Below are positions 1 through 8,372 of a stretch of DNA of 22,727 nt, in pieces. The notes under the pieces were generated by a model. The model ran no database searches. It worked only from the letters and a program-made list of their open reading frames with translations, and had not been told where the DNA came from. The stretch covers positions 1-22,727 of the forward strand of contig JAZRSA010000034.1 of NCBI GenBank assembly GCA_045651205.1. Reading direction: 5' to 3'. The translations under genes and the position numbers were made by a program. Origin of the DNA: UMGS1649 sp045651205. Lineage in GTDB: Bacteria; Bacillota; Clostridia; TANB77; CAG-465. The first letter of the stretch is position 1; each line of letters begins with the position of its first letter.

Positions 1-2175
1 ATAGGAACAGAACATATATTGTATGGTTTAGTAAAAGAACAAGCAGGAATTGCTGGTAAAATATTAGCAAAGCAAAAGATAACAGCTAAATATATAAAAG
101 ACGAAATTTTAAAAATAAATGGAGAAATTAATAATGAAGAAAAAATAGTAGAACCAACATTTACACCAAGAGCAAGAAAGGTAATAGAAAATAGTATAAG
201 AGAAGCAAAAAAAACAGGCGCAAATTATGTAGGAACGGAACATATACTTTTGGCATTAATGAAAGAAACAGATAGTATAGCAGTGAGAATTTTAATAGAA
301 GCAAATGTTGATCCAGAGAAAATTTTTATGGAGCTTGTAAAATATATTACAGATGAAAATTATTCTACAAAGCTACAAAATAACAATACCCCCACACTTA
401 ATACTTATACAGAAAACTTAACGGAACTTGCTAAGAAAAATAAATTAGAGAAAATTATTGGAATGAATGTGTATTTAGAAAGGGTAATGCAAATATTAAC
501 AAGAAGAACTAAAAATAATGTTTTAGTTATAGGTGAAGCCGGTGTAGGTAAAACAAGTCTGGTATATGCATTAGTTAAAGAAATACGAACTAGCACTAAT
601 ATAACTAAAAGAATATTTGAATTAGATATTTCATCTATGCTTGCGGGAGCTAAATATAGAGGGGATTTTGAAGAAAGATTAAAGAAATGTATAACTGAAG
701 CTAAAAATGAAGGTGATGTTATATTGTTTATAGAGGATATGAGAAATATAGTTAATTCTGGCAATACAGAAGGCTCACTTGATGCAGCTAATATTTTAAA
801 ACCATATCTTTCAAAAGGAGAAGTACAAATAGTAGGGACATGTACAATAGAAGAATACACAAAATATATTGAACGAGATATGTCATTAAATAGGTTGTTT
901 CAGGTTGTAGAAATAAAAGAACCTACTAAAGAGGAAACATTTGAAATATTAAAAGGAATCAAAGATAAATATGAAAAATATCATAATGTAGAAATTGCAG
1001 ACACAGTAATAAAAGAATGCATAGAATTAAGTATAAGATATATACATGATAAAAAAATGCCGGATAAAGTAATAGATATTATAGATGAGGCGTGTTCTAA
1101 AATTAGAACTGAAGGTAAGAATAGATTGGAAGGTTCAGATGTAGAACATATTGTGTCTAAAATGGTAAATATACCAGTAGAGAAAATAAGCAAAAGTGAA
1201 AAGGAAAAACTAGTTACATTAGAAAAAAGACTAGAAGAAAATATAATTGGACAGAAAGAGGCAGTAAAAAAGATTGCTAATGTTGTTAAAAGAAATAGAT
1301 TAGGAATAAGAGATGTTTCAAAACCAATTGGAGTCTTTTTATTTACAGGACCAACAGGAGTAGGAAAGACAGAACTTGTTAAAGTATTGTCGCGTGAACT
1401 TTTTGATTCAGAAGAAATAGTAAGATTAGATATGTCAGAATATATGGAAGCACATAGTGTGTCTAAATTAATAGGTGCACCACCGGGGTATATAGGTTAT
1501 GGAGAATTGGGGACACTTACTGAAAGAATAAGAAGAAATCCATATGCAATTATTCTTTTTGATGAAATAGAAAAAGCGCATAAAGATGTATATAACATTT
1601 TACTCCAATTATTTGACGATGGAAGATTAACAGATAGTAAAGGGAAAACGGTGGATTTTAACAATACAATATGTATTATGACATCAAATATAGGAGCTAA
1701 AAATATTATAGTGGATAAGAAGCTTGGATTTAAACAAGAAATAGATAACAAAGAGAAATATGAGCTTATGTATAATGAGGTAATGAAAGAAGTAGAAAAT
1801 ACATTTAGTCCTGAGTTTTTAAATAGAATAGATGAGATTATAGTTTTTAATAAGTTGGATGAAAAGTCGATTGAGAATATTACAAGACTAATGTTAAATA
1901 AAGCAAAAGATAGAATAAACAAGCAAGGCTTTAAAATTGAATTTAATGAAGATTTAATAAAATATGTATCCAAGGTTGGATATGATATAAAAAAGGGTGC
2001 TAGACCTATTTTGAGGACTATTAGGACTAAAATAGAGGATGAGATAACAGAATACATTTTAAATAGTAACATAACAGAAAAAGATGAAATAAAAATTAAA
2101 TATAATGAAAAGACGGAAAAAATAGAAATAAGGAAGGTGAAAGCAAGGAAACTTGCTAAAAACACTCAAAAGTGA
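1..2175 (+). CDS. clpC: ClpC/ClpA-like AAA+ unfoldase, 5' partial, no middle domain
   Basis: Hexameric Hsp100 unfoldase that would feed substrates to ClpP. The frame is open at base 1, so the true start lies upstream; what remains is about 724 codons. Two Clp_N repeats are visible (IGTEHILYGL at the window start, VGTEHILLAL near 229-255). AAA domain 1 has Walker A GEAGVGKT (532-555), but its Walker B reads LFIEDM instead of the usual LFIDE, and the arginine-finger stretch reads NRLFQ instead of ERRFQ. AAA domain 2 looks intact: GPTGVGKT (1348-1371), LFDEIEKAH, sensor TSNIG, EFLNRIDE and sensor-2 GARPILR. A KKLGFKQE segment matches the ClpP-docking [LIV]GF loop. The coiled-coil middle domain that MecA-type adaptors use in ClpC is absent: IDEACSKIR runs almost directly into the segment before domain 2 (1078-1160). 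In layout it is therefore closer to ClpA, in sequence closer to ClpC. Family certain; exact name less so. Confidence 0.9.
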   Translation: MGTEHILYGLVKEQAGIAGKILAKQKITAKYIKDEILKINGEINNEEKIVEPTFTPRARKVIENSIREAKKTGANYVGTEHILLALMKETDSIAVRILIEANVDPEKIFMELVKYITDENYSTKLQNNNTPTLNTYTENLTELAKKNKLEKIIGMNVYLERVMQILTRRTKNNVLVIGEAGVGKTSLVYALVKEIRTSTNITKRIFELDISSMLAGAKYRGDFEERLKKCITEAKNEGDVILFIEDMRNIVNSGNTEGSLDAANILKPYLSKGEVQIVGTCTIEEYTKYIERDMSLNRLFQVVEIKEPTKEETFEILKGIKDKYEKYHNVEIADTVIKECIELSIRYIHDKKMPDKVIDIIDEACSKIRTEGKNRLEGSDVEHIVSKMVNIPVEKISKSEKEKLVTLEKRLEENIIGQKEAVKKIANVVKRNRLGIRDVSKPIGVFLFTGPTGVGKTELVKVLSRELFDSEEIVRLDMSEYMEAHSVSKLIGAPPGYIGYGELGTLTERIRRNPYAIILFDEIEKAHKDVYNILLQLFDDGRLTDSKGKTVDFNNTICIMTSNIGAKNIIVDKKLGFKQEIDNKEKYELMYNEVMKEVENTFSPEFLNRIDEIIVFNKLDEKSIENITRLMLNKAKDRINKQGFKIEFNEDLIKYVSKVGYDIKKGARPILRTIRTKIEDEITEYILNSNITEKDEIKIKYNEKTEKIEIRKVKARKLAKNTQK

Positions 2176-2181
2176 TATAAT
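2153..2181 (+). promoter_or_regulatory. Sigma-A promoter for the sigma-region-4-like gene
   Basis: TTGCTA (2153-2158), 17-bp spacer, TATAAT (2176-2181). The -35 and spacer lie inside the last codons of the Clp gene, and the -10 follows its TGA stop immediately, with a TGA extension. A small dyad (CATCAA, 3-nt loop, TTGATG at 2190-2204) lies at the start of the leader. No terminator separates the two genes, so read-through from the Clp gene is also possible. Confidence 0.7.
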
Positions 2182-2259
2182 ATTAATATCATCAATTTTT
2201 GATGGTCAACGTTAATATGTTTGAAAAAATAAAAAACAACAAAATTTTGGAGGTTTAAA

Positions 2260-2595
2260 ATGAAAGAGGTAAAAACAGTAAAGACATTGGCAGAGAAACG
2301 GTTAGCATTTGCTGATCAGGAAAACTATGGTGACAAGTACATCAGCGGTACTTATGATCTCATCGCAGATCTGTACGAGATGAAAGTGGCACCTAAGTTT
2401 AAACTTGAAAAGATCTTCGCAACGCTCAATTTGCTTACTCTTAAAGAGGAGCTTATTCTCAGATACTATTATGGTATCGATAGAGTCAAAGCAACAGTTG
2501 AAGAGATCGCAGAAAAGTTTAACATCTCTGTAGCAACAGCTAAGAGAATCCTCACAAACGGCAAAAAGCAGTTCATGGTAAACATGGCAGCTTAA
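2260..2595 (+). CDS. Small sigma-70 region-4-like HTH protein
   Basis: A 111-residue protein with SD TTGGAGG 7 bases before the ATG. Residues about 55-108 (LNLLTLKEELILRYYYGID, EEIAEKFNISVATAKRIL) follow the sigma-70 region 4 pattern: acidic linker, RYYYGID, then a helix-turn-helix with IAEKFNISVATAKRI. No region 2 is present, so it cannot bind a -10 element as a sigma factor does. It could be a small DNA-binding regulator or an RNA polymerase-associated factor. The first 50 residues are charged and not recognised. Codon use differs from its neighbours: seven of eight Ile codons are ATC and none is ATA, while the adjacent genes mostly use ATA. It is monocistronic, with its own promoter and terminator. 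Confidence 0.75.
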   Translation: MKEVKTVKTLAEKRLAFADQENYGDKYISGTYDLIADLYEMKVAPKFKLEKIFATLNLLTLKEELILRYYYGIDRVKATVEEIAEKFNISVATAKRILTNGKKQFMVNMAA

Positions 2596-2607
2596 GCATT
2601 AACGGAA

Positions 2608-2640
2608 AGAGCATCGGTTAGAACCGGTGCTCTTCTTATT
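2608..2640 (+). terminator. Intrinsic terminator after the sigma-like gene
   Basis: A 12-bp stem (2608-2619 with 2622-2633, one G-U pair) is followed by a T-rich tail TCTTATT. It lies just ahead of the convergent rmuC stop codon at 2661. Confidence 0.8.
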
Positions 2641-2660
2641 ATATTATTTATTTAAATTTG

Positions 2661-3890
2661 TTATTCAACATCTTCGTCTATTCCTGAATCGCTTAAAGAA
2701 GGTAACATATCATAAAATGCCACTTCATCAGAAACAGGTAATGCTTCGACGTTTTTTAATTTTCTTTCAATTGTACGAGTTTTTCTTGTTGCATCAGACA
2801 TTGTGTTAGATATTTCAACAAGTTTTTTATTTGTCTTTTCTAGTAAATCGCCAAACTTAGTGAATTCTGTTTTAACTACTCCAAGTAATTCCCAAACTTC
2901 ACTAGAGCGTTTTTCTATAGCTAAAGTTCTAAATCCCATTTGTAAGCTGTTAAGTAAAGCAACAAATGTAGAAGGGCCAGATATTACTACTCTAAATTTT
3001 TGTGTTAAAGTTTCGCATAAATCGGTATTTCTAATTACTTCACAGTATAAACTTTCAGTAGGTAAGAACATTATACCAAAGTCTGTTGTATATGGTGGAT
3101 CAAGATATTTTTCGTTAATATCTTTTGCGCACTTTTTAATTTGCATTTCTAGTTTTTTTCTAGATTCATCAATAAGTTCTAAATCTCCAGCTTCTTCAGC
3201 GGATACAAGTCTTGAATAATCTTCTATAGGGAATTTAGAGTCTACTGGTAAAAGTACAGTATCTATATTGTTTTTACCAGGTAGTTTGATTGCGAATTCT
3301 ACAAAATCGTTAGATTTAGCTTTGGTTTTTACATTTGTTAAATATTGTTCTGGTGTTAAGAATTGTTCTAATATATTAGCTAATTGAATTTCTCCCCAGT
3401 AACCACGAGCTTTAACATTAGTGAACACATTTTTAAGATCACCAACGCCTTTAGCTAAGCTTTGCATTTCGCCTAATCCTTTTTGTACGGATTCTAGGTT
3501 GTTACTTACTATTTTGAAAGATTCGCTAAGTCTTTTTTCTAAAGTAGATTGAAGTTTTTCATCTACAGTAAGTCTCATTTTTTCTAGTTTTTCACCATTA
3601 TCTCTTTGGATAGATGTAAGTCTGTCTTCAACAGATTTACGTATATTTTCTAGTTTAGTTTCGTTTAATTGTGTAAGATTTGTAATTGCGTTTTGTTGAA
3701 TTGTAGTATTATCTACAATTTTACCACCAATTGTGTTAGTGATATCATCACGAGTATTTTTAAGGCTTAACTCGATAACCTTTTTAAAATCTTCTAAATC
3801 ATTCTTTTTGTTTTTCTTTAAAAGTAGTATGCAAAGTAGCACAATTACTAGTAAAAGAACAGCTATAATAACAATTAATGTTGTATTCAT
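2661..3890 (-). CDS. rmuC: RmuC family DNA recombination protein
   Basis: RmuC-family proteins are predicted nuclease-like factors that limit inversions at short inverted repeats. The 409 residues begin with one membrane segment (residues 4-25, IVIIAVLLLVIVLLCILLL), then a long charged coiled coil (about 60-150), then the conserved RmuC core: RGYWGEIQLANILEQ, LPVDSKFPIEDYSRL, DPPYTTDFGIMFLPTESLY, and GPSTFVALLNSLQMGFRTL. The length is normal for the family. The ATG at 3890 has SD AAGGGAG (3898-3904). The gene has its own promoter and is divergent from the envelope operon at 4058. Confidence 0.95.
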   Translation of the reverse strand: MNTTLIVIIAVLLLVIVLLCILLLKKNKKNDLEDFKKVIELSLKNTRDDITNTIGGKIVDNTTIQQNAITNLTQLNETKLENIRKSVEDRLTSIQRDNGEKLEKMRLTVDEKLQSTLEKRLSESFKIVSNNLESVQKGLGEMQSLAKGVGDLKNVFTNVKARGYWGEIQLANILEQFLTPEQYLTNVKTKAKSNDFVEFAIKLPGKNNIDTVLLPVDSKFPIEDYSRLVSAEEAGDLELIDESRKKLEMQIKKCAKDINEKYLDPPYTTDFGIMFLPTESLYCEVIRNTDLCETLTQKFRVVISGPSTFVALLNSLQMGFRTLAIEKRSSEVWELLGVVKTEFTKFGDLLEKTNKKLVEISNTMSDATRKTRTIERKLKNVEALPVSDEVAFYDMLPSLSDSGIDEDVE

Positions 3891-3914
3891 ATATTCACTC
3901 CCTTAATGAAATTT

Positions 3915-3944
3915 AGTATACCATACAAAACATTTGTTTGTCAA
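3915..3944 (-). promoter_or_regulatory. rmuC promoter
   Basis: Read on the reverse strand: TTGACA (3939-3944), 18-bp spacer, TATACT (3915-3920). The transcript start would lie about 20 bases before the rmuC ATG, giving a short leader. Confidence 0.7.
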
Positions 3945-4014
3945 TTAAAAAGTAATATGTAATATAAATGACATATTATAAAATGCTATTGCTTTTATAT
4001 AGTTTCTTTGATAT

Positions 4015-4040
4015 TATAATCATACAAGTTTAGACTTGTA
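4015..4040 (+). promoter_or_regulatory. -10 element and start-site dyad of the envelope operon
   Basis: TATAAT at 4015-4020 is followed at once by a dyad, TACAAGT (4023-4029), 4-base loop, ACTTGTA (4034-4040), covering the expected transcript start; the SD AAGGGAGG comes next. No good -35 is seen 16-18 bp upstream, so the promoter may need an activator. The dyad could be an operator or a 5' RNA hairpin. Confidence 0.45.
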
Positions 4041-4057
4041 CAAGGGAGGAAAATAAA

Positions 4058-4567
4058 ATGTCTAAAAAGAAAATTGCACTAATTGTAGTTGCAGTAGTAG
4101 TTGTAATAGCTGCAGTAGTAGCAGCAGTTCTTTTAATGCCTAAAAAAGTAGCAAACGTTGAAGGTACATTAGAAGAAATAATGACTAAAGTTTATGCTGG
4201 ATTTGGTGAAGATGAACTGCCAATGTTAGGAAACATGCCTGTTGATGTAACAGATCCTGATGCAGTTACTTATTATCTAGGAACTTCTGAACTTTCAATA
4301 AAAGAAGCTTTAGTTCGTGAACCAATGATGGGTTCTATACCACATTCAGTTGTTTTAGTAAGATTAAACGATGCTAAAGACGCTGAAGCAGCAGTGGCTA
4401 AAATAAAAGAAAATGCAAATCCAAGAAAATGGATATGTGTTGAAGCTAAAAACGTAGTTGTAGATAGCATAGGAGATCTAGTTATATTAATAATGGTTGA
4501 CTCTGAAGGACAAACTACACCAGAAATAGCACCTAAATTAACAGCTAATTTTGGAGGCTTAAAATAG
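4058..4567 (+). CDS. Membrane-anchored DUF4358-like protein
   Basis: A 169-residue protein with one N-terminal membrane anchor (residues 5-28, very rich in Val, Ala and Ile) and an extracellular domain of about 135 residues. The domain has a MMGSIPHSVVLVRL stretch and a KWICVEA motif. This matches my memory of DUF4358-type proteins that sit beside MBOAT/DHHW genes in Clostridia, though I could not search. It is the first gene of a tight three-gene operon: one base separates its stop from the MBOAT start. A role in glycan acylation outside the membrane is inferred from context only. Confidence 0.65.
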   Translation: MSKKKIALIVVAVVVVIAAVVAAVLLMPKKVANVEGTLEEIMTKVYAGFGEDELPMLGNMPVDVTDPDAVTYYLGTSELSIKEALVREPMMGSIPHSVVLVRLNDAKDAEAAVAKIKENANPRKWICVEAKNVVVDSIGDLVILIMVDSEGQTTPEIAPKLTANFGGLK

Positions 4568-4568
4568 G

Positions 4569-5978
4569 ATGGTATTTTCAAGTATAACATTCTTATACTT
4601 TTTTTTACCAATACTACTTATAGTATATTATATAGTTCCAAAGAAATATAGAAACTTAGTATTATTAATATTTAGCCTATTATTCTATTTTTATGGTGAA
4701 AGTAATATAGTACTTGTTGCTTCTTTAGCAATGAATTATTTCTTTGGAATTTTTATAAGTAAAGAAAAGGATAAAGAAAAGAATAATCAAAAAAATAATG
4801 CAAAGCTTTATTTAACATTAGGTGTTATAGCTAATGCAGCTCTTCTTGGATATTATAAATATATGAACTTCTTTATAGACAACATAAATGTAATATTTGG
4901 TGCAGATATAAAGAACTTAAATATAATTCTTCCTTTAGGAATAAGCTTCTTTACATTCCAAAATATAAGCTACTTAGTAGATGTATATCGTGGAGATGTA
5001 GAAGCACCAAAGAGTGTAATAAAATATGGAACATATATAACGCTTTTCCCACAACTTATAGCTGGACCAATAGTTAGATATAAAGATGTGGCAGAAGCAG
5101 TAGATAATAGAAAAGAGTCATGGGAACAATTTGGATATGGAGTATATAGATTCTGTATCGGTATGGCAAAGAAAATATTAGTAGCAAATGCTATGGGTGA
5201 ACTTGCAACAACACTAGCAGGAATGGGAACAAAAACAGTTTTATCATACATAGTAGAAGCGCTATGCTATACATTACAAATATACTTTGACTTCTCAGGT
5301 TATAGCGATATGGCAATAGGTCTTGGTTCAATGTTTGGATTTAGATTCAAAGAAAACTTTGACTATCCATTGTTTGCAACAAGCATAACAGAATTTTGGA
5401 GAAGATGGCATATGTCTTTAACATCATTCTTTAGAGATTATATATACATACCTTTAGGTGGTAATAGAGTATCTAAACTTAAATGGTATAGAAATTTATT
5501 AGTAGTATGGCTACTTACAGGTTTCTGGCATGGAGCTAGCTGGAACTTTGTATTATGGGGATTATACTGTTTTGCATTCTTAATGTTAGAGAAGAACTTC
5601 TTGCATAAGTTCCTTAAAAAAGGAGTATTATCTCATTTATATACAATAATAGTAACAATGGTTGGATTTGTAATATTTAATATGCCAGATTTACCAGCAG
5701 TAGGAAACTACATTAAATGTATGTTTGGTTTTGGTGGATTAGAATTTGCAAACTTTGAAACAGTATATTATATAAAGAACTATATAATATTAATAATAGT
5801 TGCATTAATATCTGCAACACCAATAGTTAAATTTGTATCTGGTAAATTACAAGGAAAGAAGATGGGAGAAAGAATAATAGCAGTGACACAATACGTGTTT
5901 ATACTAGTAGTAATGTTAGTATCTACAGCATCATTATTATCTAGCTCATTTAACCCATTTATATACTTTAGGTTTTAG
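4569..5978 (+). CDS. MBOAT-family O-acyltransferase (AlgI-like)
   Basis: Polytopic membrane enzyme that passes acyl (probably acetyl) groups across the membrane to a surface or secreted polysaccharide. The 469 residues carry the AlgI-type signature: SYLVDVYRGD, PQLIAGPIVRY, DFSGYSDMAIGLGSMFGFRF, then ITEFWRRWHMSLTSFFRDY and TGFWHGASWNF. The two hallmark histidines are His281 (RRWH) and His321 (WHGAS), and both are present. The SD GGAGG (4554-4558) lies in the end of the upstream gene, so translation is probably coupled. It is followed closely by the DHHW gene, as in alginate- and cellulose-acetylation systems; which glycan is modified cannot be read from the window. Confidence 0.93.
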   Translation: MVFSSITFLYFFLPILLIVYYIVPKKYRNLVLLIFSLLFYFYGESNIVLVASLAMNYFFGIFISKEKDKEKNNQKNNAKLYLTLGVIANAALLGYYKYMNFFIDNINVIFGADIKNLNIILPLGISFFTFQNISYLVDVYRGDVEAPKSVIKYGTYITLFPQLIAGPIVRYKDVAEAVDNRKESWEQFGYGVYRFCIGMAKKILVANAMGELATTLAGMGTKTVLSYIVEALCYTLQIYFDFSGYSDMAIGLGSMFGFRFKENFDYPLFATSITEFWRRWHMSLTSFFRDYIYIPLGGNRVSKLKWYRNLLVVWLLTGFWHGASWNFVLWGLYCFAFLMLEKNFLHKFLKKGVLSHLYTIIVTMVGFVIFNMPDLPAVGNYIKCMFGFGGLEFANFETVYYIKNYIILIIVALISATPIVKFVSGKLQGKKMGERIIAVTQYVFILVVMLVSTASLLSSSFNPFIYFRF

Positions 5979-5989
5979 AGGTGAGGCTT

Positions 5990-7048
5990 ATGAAGAATAA
6001 AATAATAACAATAACATTTTTAGTAATTATAGGCTTTATGTTTATAACATTTATAGTATTACCAGACACAGACCTTTCATATTTTGAAAGAAGAAGACTA
6101 GCAAAATTTGAGGCAGAATGGGATGATGAAAAAATAGATAACTATTTACTTGATCAATTCCCGTTTAGAAATGGATTTATAAAATTAAATTCATTAATAA
6201 ACAGAAATATATATAATAAATTAGATACAAATAATGTGTATGTTGTAGATGATCAATTGATAGATAAACTATATCCTATAAATCAAAAAGAAGTAGATGG
6301 ATTCATAAACAAGATGAACTATATATGGGCAAACTATTTACAATCATCAAATGTATATTATTCAATAATTCCAGATAAAGCATATTTCTTAGAAGGAAAT
6401 AAATACTTAAAAGCAGATTATACAAAATTATATAACGACTTAAAACAAATAAATGGAAGTTACATAGATATAACAAGCGTATTAACACTTGAAGATTACT
6501 ACAAAACAGATATACATTGGAAACAAGAAAACTTGGATAAGGTAGTAAAAGCGTTAATGCCTAATATGGGAAATCCATATATCGAATTAGAATATACAAC
6601 AAAAAAACATGATGGTTTTGCAGGAGCATCATATTCTAAAGCGGGTGGTGTAGTGCCTAAAGATACAATAACATATCTTTCAAACTACATAATAGATAGT
6701 GCCGCAGTAAAACATATAGAATATGGAGAAAAGCCAGTTTATGATACTACGAAGCTTACAGGTGTGGATGCATATGATGTGTTCTTATCTGGACCTTCAA
6801 GTTTAATAGAAATAACAAATGTATTTAGTGATATAACTAAAGAATTAGTAATATTTAGAGATTCATTCTCAAGTAGCTTAATACCACTATTAATACCATA
6901 CTATAACAAGATAACAGTAGTAGATTTAAGATATATAACTATGGATATGTTAGAAAAATATGTTGAGTTTAAGAATAAAGATGTATTAATGCTATACAGT
7001 TTACCAATAATAAATGGCAGTACAATGCTTAGAGTTACAGTAAAATAA
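5990..7048 (+). CDS. DHHW/AlgX-like SGNH-fold acetyltransferase partner
   Basis: Extracytoplasmic partner of the MBOAT protein, likely moving the acetyl group to the glycan. I chose the ATG at 5990 (352 residues), which has AGGTGAGG just upstream; a GTG at 5981 in the same frame is less well placed. An N-terminal membrane anchor (residues 4-24) precedes FERRRLAKFEAEW and DQFPFRNGFIKLNSLINR, the family N-terminal pattern. The catalytic D-x-H-W motif is DIHW (174-177) rather than DHHW, and the SGNH serine block is FRDSFSSSL (Ser292). The gene ends in a strong terminator. Acetyl transfer is inferred from the family and the operon. Confidence 0.85.
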   Translation: MKNKIITITFLVIIGFMFITFIVLPDTDLSYFERRRLAKFEAEWDDEKIDNYLLDQFPFRNGFIKLNSLINRNIYNKLDTNNVYVVDDQLIDKLYPINQKEVDGFINKMNYIWANYLQSSNVYYSIIPDKAYFLEGNKYLKADYTKLYNDLKQINGSYIDITSVLTLEDYYKTDIHWKQENLDKVVKALMPNMGNPYIELEYTTKKHDGFAGASYSKAGGVVPKDTITYLSNYIIDSAAVKHIEYGEKPVYDTTKLTGVDAYDVFLSGPSSLIEITNVFSDITKELVIFRDSFSSSLIPLLIPYYNKITVVDLRYITMDMLEKYVEFKNKDVLMLYSLPIINGSTMLRVTVK

Positions 7049-7056
7049 AAAGAATA

Positions 7057-7090
7057 AAAGAAGCAAATATATAAAATTTGCTTCTTTTTC
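7057..7090 (+). terminator. Terminator of the MBOAT/DHHW operon
   Basis: A 12-bp perfect stem, AAAGAAGCAAAT (7057-7068) with ATTTGCTTCTTT (7076-7087), has a 7-base loop and a T-rich tail. Confidence 0.85.
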
Positions 7091-7119
7091 TTGTAAATAA
7101 AAAAAATATATAATATTAT
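7091..7119 (+). promoter_or_regulatory. Promoter of the pilin-like gene
   Basis: TTGTAA (7091-7096), 17-bp spacer, TATTAT (7114-7119). It follows the preceding terminator directly. Confidence 0.55.
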
Positions 7120-7151
7120 AGTTTTATGATAAAAATAAAGGGGAAAAACAA

Positions 7152-8297
7152 ATGAAAAAAGGAATTTCTTTAATAGTATTAGTAATAACAATAATAGTAA
7201 TGATAGTATTAGCAACAGGAGTGCTTATAACGTTATTCAATACAAATATAATAGATAAGGCTATTGAAAGTGTAGATTTAACAGATCAAAGACAAGTACA
7301 AGAGTTAGCGGGATTAACATGGGCAGAAGCATATATTGACGGAGAAAGAGGAGACGATTTAGCACGTAAAGTAAAAGACGAACTAGCTAAACAAGGAATA
7401 AAAGGTACAGATTGGAATATATCTGTATCGGATAATGGAATAGTAGTAACAAGCAAAAAAAATATTACGCCATTAGGTTCTCTAATAACAAGTGCATCAG
7501 ATTACGGAAAGACAATAGACTATGAAGCAAATGGAGTAAAAGATTGGAAAGTATTTTATCATACAGAAGATTATATATATTTAATAGCAAGTGAGAAGTT
7601 AGATAAAGATAAAATTCCAACAGCATTAAAGACAGCATCAGGTGCAACAATAAAATCAGGTTCAATAACATTAGAGGACGGAACAACAAAAATGGTTGAT
7701 AATATATATTGGTCAACAGCTCCGTCAAAAGTAGGAACAATCCAAAATCCTACAATGTGGATGGCAAATTGGGCGGATTATAGCAAAAATACAAATACAA
7801 GAACTGTTTCATATTTCTTAGACGAGACATATTGGACTGCATTTAAGAATGAATCTGCTAGCTATTCAACATATGTAGAAGGAGCTATAGGAACTCCAAC
7901 ATTGGAAATGTTTGTGGCAAGCTGGAATGCAAAAAGAGCAGCGACAAATGATACTACGTCATATAATAAGAAACTTAAGTTAGTGGAAGATGAAACAAAA
8001 GGATATTTTATAAATAATATAACAACAAGTGACCCTGCACCGAAAAACGCATATGTTCAATCATTATCTAAAGCGGATAATTTATATATATGGAATACAG
8101 CAGAAAACTCATCTGTTTGGTTAGCTACACCTTGTGGTAGTAATTCTTTTGACATATTTTATATGTACAATAGTGGATATATTGACTATAATAATTACAG
8201 TGGCAGCAAGTATTTCGGAGTACGTCCTGTAATTTGTTTAAATGCAAACGTTCCAGCAACAAAAGGAACAACAACAGATTATAGTTTAATAAAATAA
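7152..8297 (+). CDS. Pilin-like surface protein with DUF6273-type C-terminal domain
   Basis: The N-terminus, MKKG then ISLIVLVITIIVMIVLATG, is a class III (prepilin-type) signal: short basic leader, Gly before the cleavage site, long hydrophobic helix. The usual Glu at mature position 5 is replaced by Val. About 340 exported residues follow. Their end, SVWLATPCG then an aromatic stretch and YFGVRPVICL (residues about 323-364), resembles the DUF6273 fold found on many Clostridia surface proteins, whose conserved ends are WLA[ST]P and GVRPV. Single gene with its own promoter; SD AAAGGGG. No pilus assembly genes lie in the window. It could be a minor pseudopilin or a surface display protein that borrows the pilin export signal. 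Confidence 0.7.
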   Translation: MKKGISLIVLVITIIVMIVLATGVLITLFNTNIIDKAIESVDLTDQRQVQELAGLTWAEAYIDGERGDDLARKVKDELAKQGIKGTDWNISVSDNGIVVTSKKNITPLGSLITSASDYGKTIDYEANGVKDWKVFYHTEDYIYLIASEKLDKDKIPTALKTASGATIKSGSITLEDGTTKMVDNIYWSTAPSKVGTIQNPTMWMANWADYSKNTNTRTVSYFLDETYWTAFKNESASYSTYVEGAIGTPTLEMFVASWNAKRAATNDTTSYNKKLKLVEDETKGYFINNITTSDPAPKNAYVQSLSKADNLYIWNTAENSSVWLATPCGSNSFDIFYMYNSGYIDYNNYSGSKYFGVRPVICLNANVPATKGTTTDYSLIK

Positions 8298-8308
8298 AAT
8301 AAAAACAA

Positions 8309-8339
8309 TAGTCATGTAGATAATTTTCTAAATGACTAT
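8309..8339 (+). terminator. Hairpin after the pilin-like gene, overlapping an operator-like dyad
   Basis: AATAGTCAT (8307-8315 region) pairs with ATGACTATT (8332-8340 region), with an inner TAGA/TCTA pairing. It lacks a clear T-tract, so terminator strength is uncertain. The inner part is also the first copy of the sdpR operator-like repeat. Confidence 0.4.
8317..8335 (+). promoter_or_regulatory. Operator-like site 1 upstream of the sdpR promoter
   Basis: TAGATAATTTTCTAAATGA. It differs by one base from a second copy at 8373-8391; centre-to-centre spacing is 56 bp. The two copies bracket the promoter, as expected for an autorepressing ArsR-family protein. Confidence 0.6.
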
Positions 8340-8367
8340 TGACATATATATTGAAGTAATGTAAAAT
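8339..8367 (+). promoter_or_regulatory. sdpRI promoter
   Basis: Consensus TTGACA (8339-8344), exact 17-bp spacer, TAAAAT (8362-8367). The expected start falls on operator-like site 2. Confidence 0.75.
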
Positions 8368-8372
8368 ACATT

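Noticed and set aside
405..2165. Long reverse-strand ORFs (405-860, 981-1193, 1497-2165)
   Set aside because: They mirror the Clp-like gene, lack SDs and read as low-complexity Ile/Ser/Leu protein typical of the antisense of AT-rich coding DNA.
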